Source: Purshia tridentata (lineage: Eukaryota; Streptophyta; Magnoliopsida; Rosales; Rosaceae). Taken from it: a stretch of DNA of 64,000 nt. How positions within the stretch are numbered: position 1 is the stretch's first letter; the number at the start of each line of letters is the position of its first letter. Below the pieces are notes generated by a model. It saw nothing but the letters and a program-made list of their open reading frames with translations, was not told where the DNA came from and did no database searches. Shown here in pieces: positions 24,701 through 40,775 of this stretch. The stretch lies in contig QANT01007843.1 of assembly GCA_003254885.1 (NCBI GenBank), forward strand, positions 1 to 64,000, in the 5' to 3' direction. The translations under genes and the position numbers were made by a program.

Positions 24701-27700
24701 AAAAACTACTCAACTTAGAGAAAAAAAATATAAACTAGTCTCATCTTTAAGCTTGAAGAATATATATATATATATATATATATAAAAAGAATCAGTACCA
24801 ACCTGCAAATTTCCAATGAGATATAAGAATAGTAGCAAGCCAATTATAGAGATTAAAGTCGCAAAGAGGTTTTCCCATGTATCGGTACTAGTCTCGAGGT
24901 TTGAACCAAGAGAACTGCAAAAATGAAATGGAGAAATTTATACTTCAAGATACAAATTTAAAATACTAAAAGTTCAATGTGCTCAAAATAAGAGAATCTA
25001 GAACCAATTTCTCTAGGTTAAAAGCATTAATAGGGCTTAGGAGTAGAGACCATATCTACTTATAAGTAGGCCTCAAGATAAGAAAACAGAGCCTACACAA
25101 ACTTAATAAGTTTAATATAGTTATTGATGACTTACATTTGTGTAATATAAAGTATTTTATATGTTCACTGTTAACAAACCCTATTAGCTGTGGATTTGAA
25201 TCATTGTTTTCTTCTAACTGAAGTGCAAGATTGAAAGATCAATGGGTTATGGGGATTATATGTACAAACCTTAGATTTCGCAGGCCCCACCAAAAACAGT
25301 TTGAGAACTTTTTTGGATAATCAGTTGACCCCAGTATATCAGACTGAAGGACATCAAGAAAAATACCAAAATCGAACAGCTTTGCATCTGGTGGATCTAT
25401 CGGGCACAAGTCATTTAGTAATGTTGTATTTCTCAATGTATTGGGATCATGACAGTCAAAAGTACTAGGTTCGCATCCATTTTCATGTTGACAGGCATGT
25501 TGCCAACAACTTGTGATTCTTTGGACAGCGAAAAAGTACCAACAGGCTCCAAGTACCTAAAGGACCAACAAATTAGTTAGACCGGATTCCTGAATGGTAT
25601 GAGAAAAATGTAGCTTCACTTATGAGTCCACGAAATTAAATAACATTAATAAGTACTCATGAAAAGAAAGCTTTGAAATGTACTATTGGACGTGGTAAAA
25701 TTTTGGCAGATGTGAGATGATTTTCCTCACAACATTAGGTTCTCATGTTTACCAGGTAACTCCTACTGGCTCAGAGTACCTTAGCCTATTACACACTGTT
25801 TCTGCAAGCAGAAAGTCAAATTCAAGGATATAAAGTTTGCGCATAGCTTCTACTCTTAATGTTGTCATGAATGATCATTTTTCATCATTTCTGCGTTTGC
25901 CATTCATCAAGAGGTTGAGTCAGTTAAGAACCTAAACTTTTATTAAGAAATCCAACCAAACAGTGGTACCTCAAGATTTAATAAAAGGAAAAATTACAGA
26001 GTTCAAATAAAAGATGATAGATTGAAACTTACGTGACTGGCAAGGATGTACATAAAGAAATTGAGTACACCTTTAACCCATGTTTCAATGTCTTCTTTGG
26101 AAGACTTTCTAGGTTCCTTACACAACAGGTAGATGCGAAGGACCCTTGGAACATATTGCACCAGAACAAGAAAGTTCAGAAGCTTCCTCGTATTCAAAGA
26201 TCTTGTACCCCTCATTTTTGAAAAGAAAATGAGAATTACCACCTGGACGCATTTCACAGCGTTTATACCAACAGTTGAATCTAATCATATACCGTGAGAC
26301 AAAATATAGAATAAGTAAGATATCATCCTGTCCAAATTTCAAATATATCATATCACATTTCATTTAGACAATAGCATGCAACGGCATTGGCCAAGTGGCA
26401 ACTTGCAGCCACTATATATATAGTTTTTTTATGCTTTCATAGTGAAATCCATATCCTAACCAGAAAATTTTCTCCTTCCATTAGATGTTGACAAAATATA
26501 GAGATTGGAGAAAACATTAACTGCAGAAAAGGCTTCTCTTACCTGTGGAAGGGGAAGAACTGCTAAAATATCAATTAGGATGTATGACTTCCACATCTTC
26601 TTGGCTATGCTTGGCAAGATATTCCTTAAGTTAGATAATATGGAGGAGCAACTTCCCGAACGAAATGCGTTGATTAAAGTTGAAAATTTCTTTGTTTTAT
26701 AAACTTGAAAAATAATATTCACTACGTAACAGATATCTGTGACTGATCGGAAGACAGGAGCTGCTATCTTCAAGTTTCCATCCAACCTCATGCACTTTTT
26801 ATCATCATTGATCATAGGAATGTAGAGGAACAGAGGATCGAGTAGTACAGCAAACAGACATGATATTATAAATATCATATTCCATTTTGGGAGGAAAGAT
26901 CCCTTAGGATCAACAATTTCCTTCATCGTTGGCCATCTCTTACTTGAATTACTGGCCAACACAAAACAAACATAAAACTGTTCCTATCAGCTGATGGATC
27001 ATAGATACAATACAAGACAACAGTTCAAGACTCATTGAAGATATGTCAAGACTAGTAACTAGTACTAATCCTATGTGACGCTAATGCTGGTTTCACACCA
27101 AAACAGTACTCACTAGGAGACATATTAATTCAATAAAACTAATCTTCTAAAGGACATGGTGTGCCCGAATTTTCTACTTTACACGTGTGCACTAATATTA
27201 TGTTCCTTGTTATCAAAGATTCTGCATCTTGGTGCAAAGCATGGAGTAATGAGCTTATAAAGGAGACGGAAGAATTAAGTTCGATAATGTAAATATTTTT
27301 CCTTGCAAAACGTGTGAAATTTGCATTAATGCAGTCTAAATTTGGCTGTAGCTATATTGCAGGACCAATGATATTAAGGTTGTGTTTGGCTGGAGAACTT
27401 CAATGTGAAGAAAATTTTTAAGTGGTGAGACTAAAAGATGATTTAGTTGGTTAATCTATCTGATAGACGAGATCAAATTTTGGGTTTATACAAAGAAACT
27501 GTACTAATTAAAGCCAAAATTGCAGTGTTACAGAGTGGAACTGCCACAATGACACCTACTAAAACAGGCAAATATTATACTGGAGTTGAAAATAGAATGC
27601 TCTAATCCACATTGTTTCAAAAACCTGCTATGCACACAAGAGTTCAATAGATTTAATTCAGCTCCAGCTGAATTTCCAATAAAAGCGTTTAATTTACAGT

Positions 27701-27770
27701 ATTAAGCTAAAGAAACTAACCTTGCAGCTTTCTCCTCTATAACTAGAGCTACTTGGGAGTTACTAGCCAT
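21710..27770 (-). CDS. Cyclic nucleotide-gated channel with four cNBD copies
   Basis: Plant CNGC-type cation channel, 1034 aa in ten coding exons on the minus strand: 27770-27721, 26951-26543, 26242-26033, 25556-25270, 24914-24803, 24322-24068, 23909-23469, 23391-22828, 22640-22215 and 22060-21710. Residues 1-356 are the six-helix channel, with S4 NFLVLVQYVPRVLRIYLL and pore NLSSLGSNLET. Then come linker 1 (357-441), cNBD-A1 (442-588), cNBD-B1 (589-697), linker 2 (702-776), cNBD-A2 (777-918) and a shortened cNBD-B2 (919-1034). Normal plant CNGCs are about 700 aa with one linker and one cNBD. Linker 2 follows cNBD-B1 inside one exon, with no membrane segment between. All 3' junctions are phase 0, so exon duplication keeps the frame. 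The cNBDs have D or E where the phosphate-binding Arg normally lies. A shorter transcript ending earlier is possible. Confidence 0.82.
22215..23391 (-). repeat. Internal exon duplication in the CNGC gene
   Basis: The exon pairs 23909-23469 with 22640-22215 (cNBD-A), 23391-22828 with 22060-21710 (cNBD-B), and the linker exon 24322-24068 with the second half of 23391-22828 encode strongly similar protein. The acceptors are also copied: cctag before both B exons and tttacag before both A exons. This points to a genomic tandem duplication that included introns. The second B copy ends early. Confidence 0.85.
24755..24785. repeat. (TA)n microsatellite in a CNGC intron
   Basis: A run of about 13 TA units just upstream (in + coordinates) of the pore-helix exon; likely length-variable. 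Confidence 0.8.
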
Positions 27771-28639
27771 AACTGAATCTTGCTGAATTCTGGAAAATTT
27801 CAAGGCCTCAAATTTCTACAACTGAAGTCAATTTTTGTTTTTTAGGTCAGAAACTCTGTTTAAGTTTTAGATTCAGTAGGAATCAGGATAACCCAACTTC
27901 AAAGTATTAATAACATTTAAGTGTTGTGGACCAATCAGCTGCAAAGGAAGGACAAGTAGGCCACCAATTGGTCCCCAAGACTCTCAACATGTGTTTCACA
28001 CTTTCACTCACATCACTTCACTAGCTGTGGATAAAATTGCCGGAATCGGATTTTACTGCAGAAGAACTTGAGAAAGCAACAAACAATAACCATGATAGTC
28101 ATTATCAAGAATTGTAATTGGTTCAAACTGATTATTGATAATTCAATCCATTTTTTAGTGATTACTTTATTCATTAAATTTACAAATTGTAATTGATTAA
28201 TTTCTCCTTCTTTTAGATTCTTTATTTCATTAGGATCTCTAATATCTTCCATGTATGTCTCGATTTGTATATTAAAATCTTCTTTAATTTTCAGAAAGTT
28301 TATTATCATTTATTTCTTCAAAATCAACCTTCTCTAATATTTTAACGCTCTGTTTAAGATCTTATAAATCTGTTTTTACCTCATTAATATCTGTCTTTAA
28401 ATCATTAAAAGCTGGTTCTGTTGGGTGTTGAGAATTATAAATTCTATCTGACAGAATTGCCTTAATAATTTGACTAACTTTGGCTCAAAAAGGAAAGTCA
28501 ACTCCAACCATCGAACATAAATATGTACCATTGTTTTCTAATGCTCTGGAACATGTAATAACAAGTAATTCTGATCATTATGAGGGGATGATGCAACCTT
28601 CATATGGAAAGAAAGAATGCACGCATACAAAAATACTTT
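27771..28639. other. Upstream flank of the CNGC gene
   Basis: AT-rich DNA, likely the promoter of the channel gene at its left end. The rest (28000-28500) contains a short open frame rich in Asn, Ile and Lys that matches nothing I know. Confidence 0.4.
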
Positions 28640-28923
28640 GGGGTTTGTGAAGAGAATCGATCTCTCAAGCAATAGATTAACTGGAGAGATTCCAAGTGAT
28701 CGAAATCACTCGTCTTGTTGGGTTGGTTTCATTAAACCTGTCATATAACAACTTGTCTGGTGAAATTCCAAAAGGAACTCAGCTCCATGGCTATGATGAG
28801 CAAACAGGAATTTACATCTGTATGGGGGTTGGGTTTGCTGTTGGTTTTTGGGGAGCTTGTGGGAGTGTGATATTCATCAGGTCATGGAGATACAACTGCT
28901 TAATAAACCTCTGTCACGAATGA
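28640..28923 (+). pseudogene. Fragment of an LRR receptor-like protein
   Basis: The 3' remnant of a Cf/EIX-type leucine-rich-repeat receptor-like protein. One frame reads RIDLSSNRLTGEIPS, then the sequence shifts frame into ITRLVGLVSLNLSYNNLSGE. An internal deletion brings the last repeat straight to the membrane region ICMGVGFAVGFWGACGSVIF and a basic RSWR tail. The N-terminus, nearly all repeats and the signal peptide are missing. With about 95 codons left and a frameshift it cannot encode a functional receptor. It shows that such a resistance-type gene once lay near, or was copied to, this site. Confidence 0.85.
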
Positions 28924-28929
28924 ATATGT

Positions 28930-29938
28930 TCATTCAGTAGTGATATGTATCTGTATCATCATCATGATTAATTTGGTTTTTAATTAAATTTAACCGTCTT
29001 TTCCAACCTTATGGGTGCTTGTGACTTTTATGTTTATGTGCAGCTCCTCTTCTACGACAAGTACATGCATACTTTTTTCAGTTGAAGAGCAATGGACAAC
29101 TATATAGGCTTTTTGGAGTATTGGAGTGCTTATTAACTTCATAATAAAGACATTATTGAAGTACTAGGAATTTGATTAATTGTAAAAAGTTGATTGGTAC
29201 TTTCCAATCAACTATTTGCCATGAATATTCTAGCTAGTTTTACTTTAGACCTTTTGCAGTATATAGCTACAGAAGGATAATTAATTATGGATTGCATCTC
29301 ATGGGTTTGTCTTAGATTTTAGTTCAATTGTTGTGGTCTTATATATCCAAATCCTGTGAAAACAATTTTTAGCTTAGTAATTTACTTTTATATCCATGTA
29401 CAATCAAAGTCTCAGACATAAACATCTACAAACTAAAACATAACTGAGAAATCCTAAAGCATTGATCTTTTATCTTCCCCACCAGTTGTGTATGGTTCAC
29501 TGATCACTCTTAGAAGTCGTGAAAACTTCAAAAGGAGAATCCGACCAATCAATGTAAAATCTGAAATACATGACAAGGAGAATATTGAGTAAAGTTACCA
29601 AGTGAAGCTATAGAAGTCAAACCAACTGTTTTTCATCATTAAGAATACACCAGGAATGGTATCTGTACACAAATTACAAGCTTCTGAACAATATTTTACT
29701 TCCCACAGTTTTCTACAGCTTTTTTTTTTCCTTCTTTTATTTTGTAAATTCATATAGGGGACTCATTCAACCCACAACAAATCAAATCAAATAAAAGAAC
29801 TCAAATTCAAACTATCCAATAACAACCAGAATCTCACGGAAATGAATTAAACTTTGAATGCCCTGGTTTCTGATCAACACCTAAATATGCTGAGAACCAA
29901 ACTGACAAACGTCAGATTTAGTACCTGAGCTTTGCTTT
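28930..29938. other. Gene-free region and 3' flank of the BSK gene
   Basis: No open frame with recognisable similarity. The right part (about 29600-29938) is probable 3' UTR of the minus-strand BSK gene. Confidence 0.5.
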
Positions 29939-35314
<5,376 letters not shown>

Positions 35315-36015
35315 GTCAATATCACAGTATCAGAGCTTAAACTATAAATCCCTATTCAAGCCGTGCCTCTGAACAAAACCAACATCACTAATATCCAATT
35401 CATTTGCTTCACGCTGACTAAATCAACTTGATTGTATAATGAAGGACTACTTCGAAACCCAGGCTTCCCAATCTGATTGATTAAAAGCTCCTGAAAACTT
35501 AGTGAAATAGAAATTATCTGATGAATATCCTTTCTTTAGAATCACAATGCCAAAACATGCACTACTATTCAAGTGGGACAAGTGCTCCAATGAAGCTAGA
35601 TTGGTCCGAACAGCAATACCTGACTTAAAAATTTTTGGGAACATGCGATTAGCGAAGAAAGTAGAAACTCGATCAAACTCAAATAGCATGAAAATTTAGA
35701 AGTAGAGAGGGAGAGTGGATACTAGGAGATTTGTTAAGGATACATCTACACAACTTTTTGGCTAAAACTTCAGTTTACACAGTCAGTAATCCAACCAGAA
35801 CTGAATGCTACAGCAAAAGACTAAACTAGATTCTTTATTTTCCTTTATTCATGTTAAGAAAACATTACGATTGCTTTGGGTATTAGAATTTTCTCTCTGT
35901 CCTATTAATTAGTAACTAACTAATCATAATTACATAAACTACAAATGCTAAAAGACAAATGAAATCAGATACCACTAACAACTCATCTGCTTTTATAGCT
36001 TTAAAAGCTCTTTTT

Positions 36016-36505
36016 TAGTACCTGAGCCAACTTGGCCAAGCTGAAATCAGCAAAAACGGCAGGACCCAGATTCCAAAACCCAAAACCCAGTAAGCAAAAG
36101 CTTCCCAGCTGACCCCAGAAAGCTTTAAACACCAAAAACCGAGTAACCAAAAGCTTCCCAATTGACCCCAACAAGTTCCAAAACCTTCAAGCTTCTTCTT
36201 CAATGATAAAATCAAACCCGTTACAAGATCCAAGCTTTGGCCCCAAAAACCCACAGAAACTAAATTTAAACAAAATCCAAATCGAGAAAAGAACAAAAAA
36301 TAAACTTGGTAGTTGAAAATTGAAATAGCTCAAGATCTGTGTAGTATAATAAGAATGGAAGAAAAAGAGCGGTGAATCCTATGGTATGTGTTTGTGTTTT
36401 TATTCTTCATTCTCATTTATTTCCATAAATAAACAAATCTATTATTAAATTTAATTCAAACATCACGAGTCACGGATATTTACTCAGGGTCCAAGAATCT
36501 GCATA
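36016..36505 (-). promoter_or_regulatory. Promoter and 5' leader exon of BSK (duplicated block, copy A)
   Basis: Read on the minus strand, this block ends in CCAAGTTGGCTCAG|GTACT, a splice donor at 36022, so it is a non-coding first exon plus upstream promoter. It is homologous over about 490 bp to 40305-40775 in front of the TraB-related gene. Shared landmarks include gctcaagatctgtgtag, two internal copies of aaaagcttccca, and the block aagaatctgca or aataatctgca near the far end. Confidence 0.75.
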
Positions 36506-36509
36506 TTAT

Positions 36510-37840
36510 TTTAATTAGCAATAAAATCTATTTTCTTCTTTTTTGGTAATTGTGAAGAATTGTAGCAGGCTAGCGGCTTATTTTTTGTTTACTTTTGATT
36601 TGATTAGATGGGTTTTATTTATTTTTCGCATTATTTAAATTTCACCGCAAATAATGGTATTGGATTGAATTGAATTTTGGTGTGGGGTGGCACGAATGTT
36701 GGAGATTCTTTCATCATTCTTGTGCCCCATCGCTCCCGCCATAATCATTCACCATTTGCCACCTTTAATTATTGTTTGAAACAAAGCATACGGCGCTGTT
36801 TAAATATGAGACTATATTGATGAGCCTACGCTGTCGTTTTGAAAAGCGCTATAAACCTTTCTTTGAATGATCAATGATCTATTCACCGGTCTGATTATGT
36901 TATCACTCCAAATTATGTCACGTTTGACATTATACTCACACATTAAAAATTTAACACTTTAGCACCCAAATTTAATTATGTTAAACACTTTATCCCAAAA
37001 ACGTTAAAAATCAATTTACCCGTAAGTTTCTACTTCACTTAACGATTAACACAAAAATATCCTTAAAAAAAAGCCATGTAGTGCCAACGTAACATCACAG
37101 ATTGAGACAAAATGTTTAACAAAATTGAGTTTGTAAAATAAAGTGGCACAAATTTTTGTCTGAGCAAAATGTCAAACAAGCTATGATTAGGGTAGAATCT
37201 ATAATTAACCTTTTTTTTCGTCATTAACTGTTCGCAAGTATTTGCGCTAGAATTTCTTGCATATTCACCTCGACGGAAAGGTTCGCCCGCTCACCATAGA
37301 GAATTACTTAATCAATTACTGTTGATTAAATCTAATGGTTCAAAATGGTTAAGAGAATCAACTAAAGTAATAATTATTTAAAGCAATTTTTCAAAAGAAC
37401 TAACATGGTTAAAGCCCACCTGCTGTATTTGAGTCTCCATGAGTAAAATTTTATATTATAATACTACATCTAGATAGAGGCAAATGTTTGTTCATTCAGA
37501 ATATATTTACCTTCTTTGATTCCCTTTTGAAGTTAACTCAACACAGAAGAACTAATTATACTTGCAATAAACAAGGAAAAAGTTCCTGCAAAATTTGTAT
37601 GTACTATGTAGGTTGCATCCATTTCTAGAAACAGATGCCCAATACAGAACCAGGAAAAAACACAAACGACACTACAAAGAACCACTGCTTTAGACACTTT
37701 TCTTTTTCCTTTTTCTTTTGTTTTTATAAGAATCTTGTTATACACTTTTATATCTACAGTAGAATTCCATGAAGTCAATCTTTCAGGCATCAACCACTCT
37801 GTGCAGAGCATAGACTAGTAGACAAAAAAAGATAAGAATT
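36510..37840. other. Intergenic region between BSK and the TraB-related gene
   Basis: This holds a MITE-like inverted repeat (about 36896-37207) and otherwise AT-rich DNA. The last 350 bases are probable 3' UTR of the TraB-related gene. No coding sequence was seen. Confidence 0.5.
36896..37207. mobile_element. MITE-like inverted repeat
   Basis: The left arm contains gtttgacattatactca, and the reverse complement of the right arm contains gtttgacattttgctca. Further in, both have gttaaacactttatccca or gttaaacattttgtctca. Arms of about 100-150 bp are diverged (about 70-75 percent identical by eye). The exact ends and target-site duplication were not resolved. Confidence 0.6.
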
Positions 37841-37851
37841 GCAGTGTTACT

Positions 37852-39792
37852 CTATTGAATCCTGACTTTCTTCAACCTGTACATTAGTGATTCGATAGAT
37901 TTTTGTATTCTGGTGCCCTCTCTCAGTGTTGCTGCCTGAGATGCCTGGTGTAAACCTTCAATCCCGCGACCCAAACTGGCAATTGACGGAGCTGCAGGAG
38001 CAGATTCTGCAGCACATTCAATCCCATCTCCGTATGCAATCAGCCCAGCACAAGTTGCAATACTACACCCAAATGTAGCCAACGGTAGGAAACCGATTGG
38101 CCGAACATGCCGTTTCCTCATTATTTCATAGAATGCTGTTCTCATGGCTGAAAAGCTGGTCTTCTCGGCAGCGGCTATAGCACTATGGGCAGCCACTCGG
38201 ATCTTCTCCGCAGAAGCAGTTGCTTTCAATAATGATGTTGATTTGAGTCCAGAACTTGCAACACCAGGAGCTACCACTTTTGATGAGCCAAGAGTCTTAC
38301 TAAGGACAAGTCCCAATGTCCTGTGGGTTTGGCTTACAAAGAGTTTCAGTGAAGCAGGAACTTTGAGTGTCAAAACCTTCATAATTGTCGAAGCAGGAAC
38401 TTTGAGTGTCACAACCTTCATAAGCGTTGAAGCAGGAACAACCTTAGAGAGTGAAGAGGCTCCTAAAACTGCTGTTGCCCCAGCCCCAACTGCCACCAAA
38501 GGTTTATCAGCTATTAACCGCTTCCTGTCAGTATGATTTGACATTTCTCCCTCACCTTCACAATCAGTAACAAGCTCTCCAACCAAATCCTTGACCTCTG
38601 GAGGGACGGCAGTGTTCCAGTGTTTTCTAAGACCTGCTAGGCCACTAGCATCCACTACTGCCACTATGGTCTTGAACTTCTTAGTCTGGCTCCGAAGGGC
38701 CTGTGCAAAGAGAGCATGTGACTTTTCCTCAACTGGGAGCTCAGAAAACTCTATCTTATTTAAGCTGGGATTCCTTATTTTATTAATGGGAAGTCGACCA
38801 GCATTGTTCAGAGAAATTCTCAGCCCCTCGACTGCAATCCGGAAGGTATAGACTTCAGATATAACTTCAGTATCTACAGCTTCACCTCTGTTCACATCAT
38901 AAAGCATCTTTTGCACATGCGCTAGAGCCTTTCCCATTGATGGGATATCAAAAAATATATTATGTAGATCCTGAAGTAATGGATAAAACGACTGAGCAAA
39001 TTGTGGGACCTCATAACTGGATTGCGGCTGAATTTCCTTAGACCCCACCTCAGAAACAGGACTCAATGGACTTGGCCTCAACATTGATAAATCCATATAT
39101 GGAGATAACAACTTCACCATCTTTGACTGAACATCATTGGCTATGTAAAACCTCTTCGAACTCAATGAAGCAACTGAACCCACTTTCTGTGGAACCAAAC
39201 TACTAGCTAAGCCTTGGAACTTGCTCACAGCATCAAGTTCACCTGAGGTATTCTCCCCACTGGAACATCTTACAATTGGCAATTCAAGCACCACAAATGA
39301 TGAACCAACCTCTTGAGCCACCCTCTTGGCCGCCAAAAAATGTCCATGATAACCAACCCCAAAGATTTCTCGTAAAACCAAGTTTCCTGCAATATCCTCA
39401 TACTTATCTTTATTAAACTTCTCCAGAAAACATCGTTTGAGAACTTCAAACGACGAAGTTGGAACTGAGTTGTCAAAACCATCTCTTAACACACTCTCTT
39501 CGGATTGAATTTCAGTCACAGTTAAAAGACCCACCTGGGCAATGACAGCATCAGGTCTGATCTCCCTAATTAGATACTCGGCATCCAACGCTGACCACTC
39601 TGATAAACTCTGAGCAGAAAGTATGTAAATTACAGACTGAGTTTCAGGCTCACGAACGGCATAAACAAAATGTTTTGTGTGTTCAGGTATTGAAAGTTTG
39701 CGTACCAATTCATTAGATACACTCAGGTCATCAGATTTGAGTACCGAAAAGGGCCAAATATTTTGTAGGTTCCAGACAAATGCAAGTGCCAT
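37852..39792 (-). CDS. TraB-related protein, 646 aa
   Basis: A single large coding exon on the minus strand; the first in-frame ATG is at 39792 (MALAFVWNLQNIWPFSV). Residues about 30-85 resemble the start of the TraB/Tiki fold: SVIYILSAQSLSEWSALDAE, then LIREIRPDAVIAQV. The usual GTxH motif reads SAQS and the usual Glu after the last strand is Gln, so metal-dependent catalysis is doubtful. The middle is helical. A coding minisatellite of 14-residue units (VPASTLMKVVTLK, VPASTIMKVLTLK) lies at about 38340-38445. A hydrophobic segment near the C-terminus (LPLATFGCSIATCAGLIAYG) may be a membrane anchor. Arabidopsis has TraB-related genes of unknown role. A 5' UTR intron is likely, because the duplicated leader exon upstream ends in a donor at 40313. 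Confidence 0.8.
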   Translation of the reverse strand: MALAFVWNLQNIWPFSVLKSDDLSVSNELVRKLSIPEHTKHFVYAVREPETQSVIYILSAQSLSEWSALDAEYLIREIRPDAVIAQVGLLTVTEIQSEESVLRDGFDNSVPTSSFEVLKRCFLEKFNKDKYEDIAGNLVLREIFGVGYHGHFLAAKRVAQEVGSSFVVLELPIVRCSSGENTSGELDAVSKFQGLASSLVPQKVGSVASLSSKRFYIANDVQSKMVKLLSPYMDLSMLRPSPLSPVSEVGSKEIQPQSSYEVPQFAQSFYPLLQDLHNIFFDIPSMGKALAHVQKMLYDVNRGEAVDTEVISEVYTFRIAVEGLRISLNNAGRLPINKIRNPSLNKIEFSELPVEEKSHALFAQALRSQTKKFKTIVAVVDASGLAGLRKHWNTAVPPEVKDLVGELVTDCEGEGEMSNHTDRKRLIADKPLVAVGAGATAVLGASSLSKVVPASTLMKVVTLKVPASTIMKVLTLKVPASLKLFVSQTHRTLGLVLSKTLGSSKVVAPGVASSGLKSTSLLKATASAEKIRVAAHSAIAAAEKTSFSAMRTAFYEIMRKRHVRPIGFLPLATFGCSIATCAGLIAYGDGIECAAESAPAAPSIASLGRGIEGLHQASQAATLREGTRIQKSIESLMYRLKKVRIQ

Positions 39793-40304
39793 TACAAGAA
39801 CATCAACGCCTTGTTTGGTTACAAAGAAAACCAAACAATCTATAACAATAACCTTAGACTATGTAATCCTTGTAACTCAACTGTAATTCGTTCTTAGGCA
39901 AAAGTGAGCAGAAAATCCTCAAATTCATAACCCGGATAGAAAATAACTCCAAGTTCTGAGTTTTGAACTGAATTTCCAACTCCCGCCTATTTTTCTGAGC
40001 AACCAAATAGAGCATAGCCAAAAAAAACCCAATATGCAACGTAGAATTCGATAGAACCAGATGAGGCAATGAACATTAGAGGTACATTCCAATGCAATCA
40101 AAAGAACCCCAAATAGAAAAAGCCAAAATATTTCAGCAACAACTAGAATCAGACCATAATTTTCCAGAGAACCAAAATTGGATAAATAAGATTGAAGCTG
40201 CAGAGAATAATCCGAAACTAATAATTCGATTGGTTCTTCTTAGGTACCTGATTACTTAACTGGTTTCTGTGTCTTGATTGATCTTCTTCTCTTTGGAGGT
40301 CAAG

Positions 40305-40775
40305 TAAAGTACCTGAGCCAACTTGGCGAAGCTGAAACCAGGGAAAATAGGAGGACCCAGATTCCAAAACCCGAAACTCAGTACAAAAGCTTCCCAAGTG
40401 ACCCAGAAAGCTATAAACACGAATAAAATCCAGTAAGCAAAAGCTTCCCAATTGACCCAAAAACGATATAAAACCTTTAGGCTTCTTCTCCAGTGTTAAA
40501 AAGGCTTTCTTGGTTGGTCTCTCTCACTCACTCTACGTCTTGAGCCAATCAAATATTTCCTTTTCTCAATCAAATTAAACCCCTTTACAGGAGCAAGGGT
40601 TTGAAACAAATAGCTCAAGATCTGTGTAGAATGAAATAGGAGGAAAATCTTTTACATACGATTAGCTTTTTCCTTCCTATATTATTTGTGTTTTTTCTTT
40701 TTATTTATTTTCACACATAAATACATCAGCCCAAAAGAAAAGTATTTATTCACGGCCCAATAATCTGCACGATAG
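40305..40775 (-). promoter_or_regulatory. Promoter and 5' leader exon of the TraB-related gene (duplicated block, copy B)
   Basis: This is the counterpart of 36016-36505, with the same orientation relative to the downstream gene. It has the same donor context (CCAAGTTGGCTCAG|GTACT at 40313), the same pair of aaaagcttccca repeats and the same gctcaagatctgtgtag near the presumed transcription start. Homology stops at the donor, so the intron and coding parts of the two genes are unrelated. Confidence 0.75.

Noticed and set aside
28013-28309. 98-codon open frame on the minus strand, rich in Ile, Asn and Lys
   Set aside because: It has no recognisable domain, composition follows the AT-rich DNA, and no splice or promoter context supports it. 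It might be degraded element sequence, but there is too little to name a family.
36015-36296. 93-codon minus-strand frame upstream of BSK
   Set aside because: It lies in the non-coding leader and promoter block, ends after the splice donor, and its reading frame is not kept in the duplicate block at 40305-40775.
38144-38536. 130-codon frame antisense to the TraB-related gene
   Set aside because: It is a shadow of the minus-strand coding exon; the sense frame has the coherent protein.
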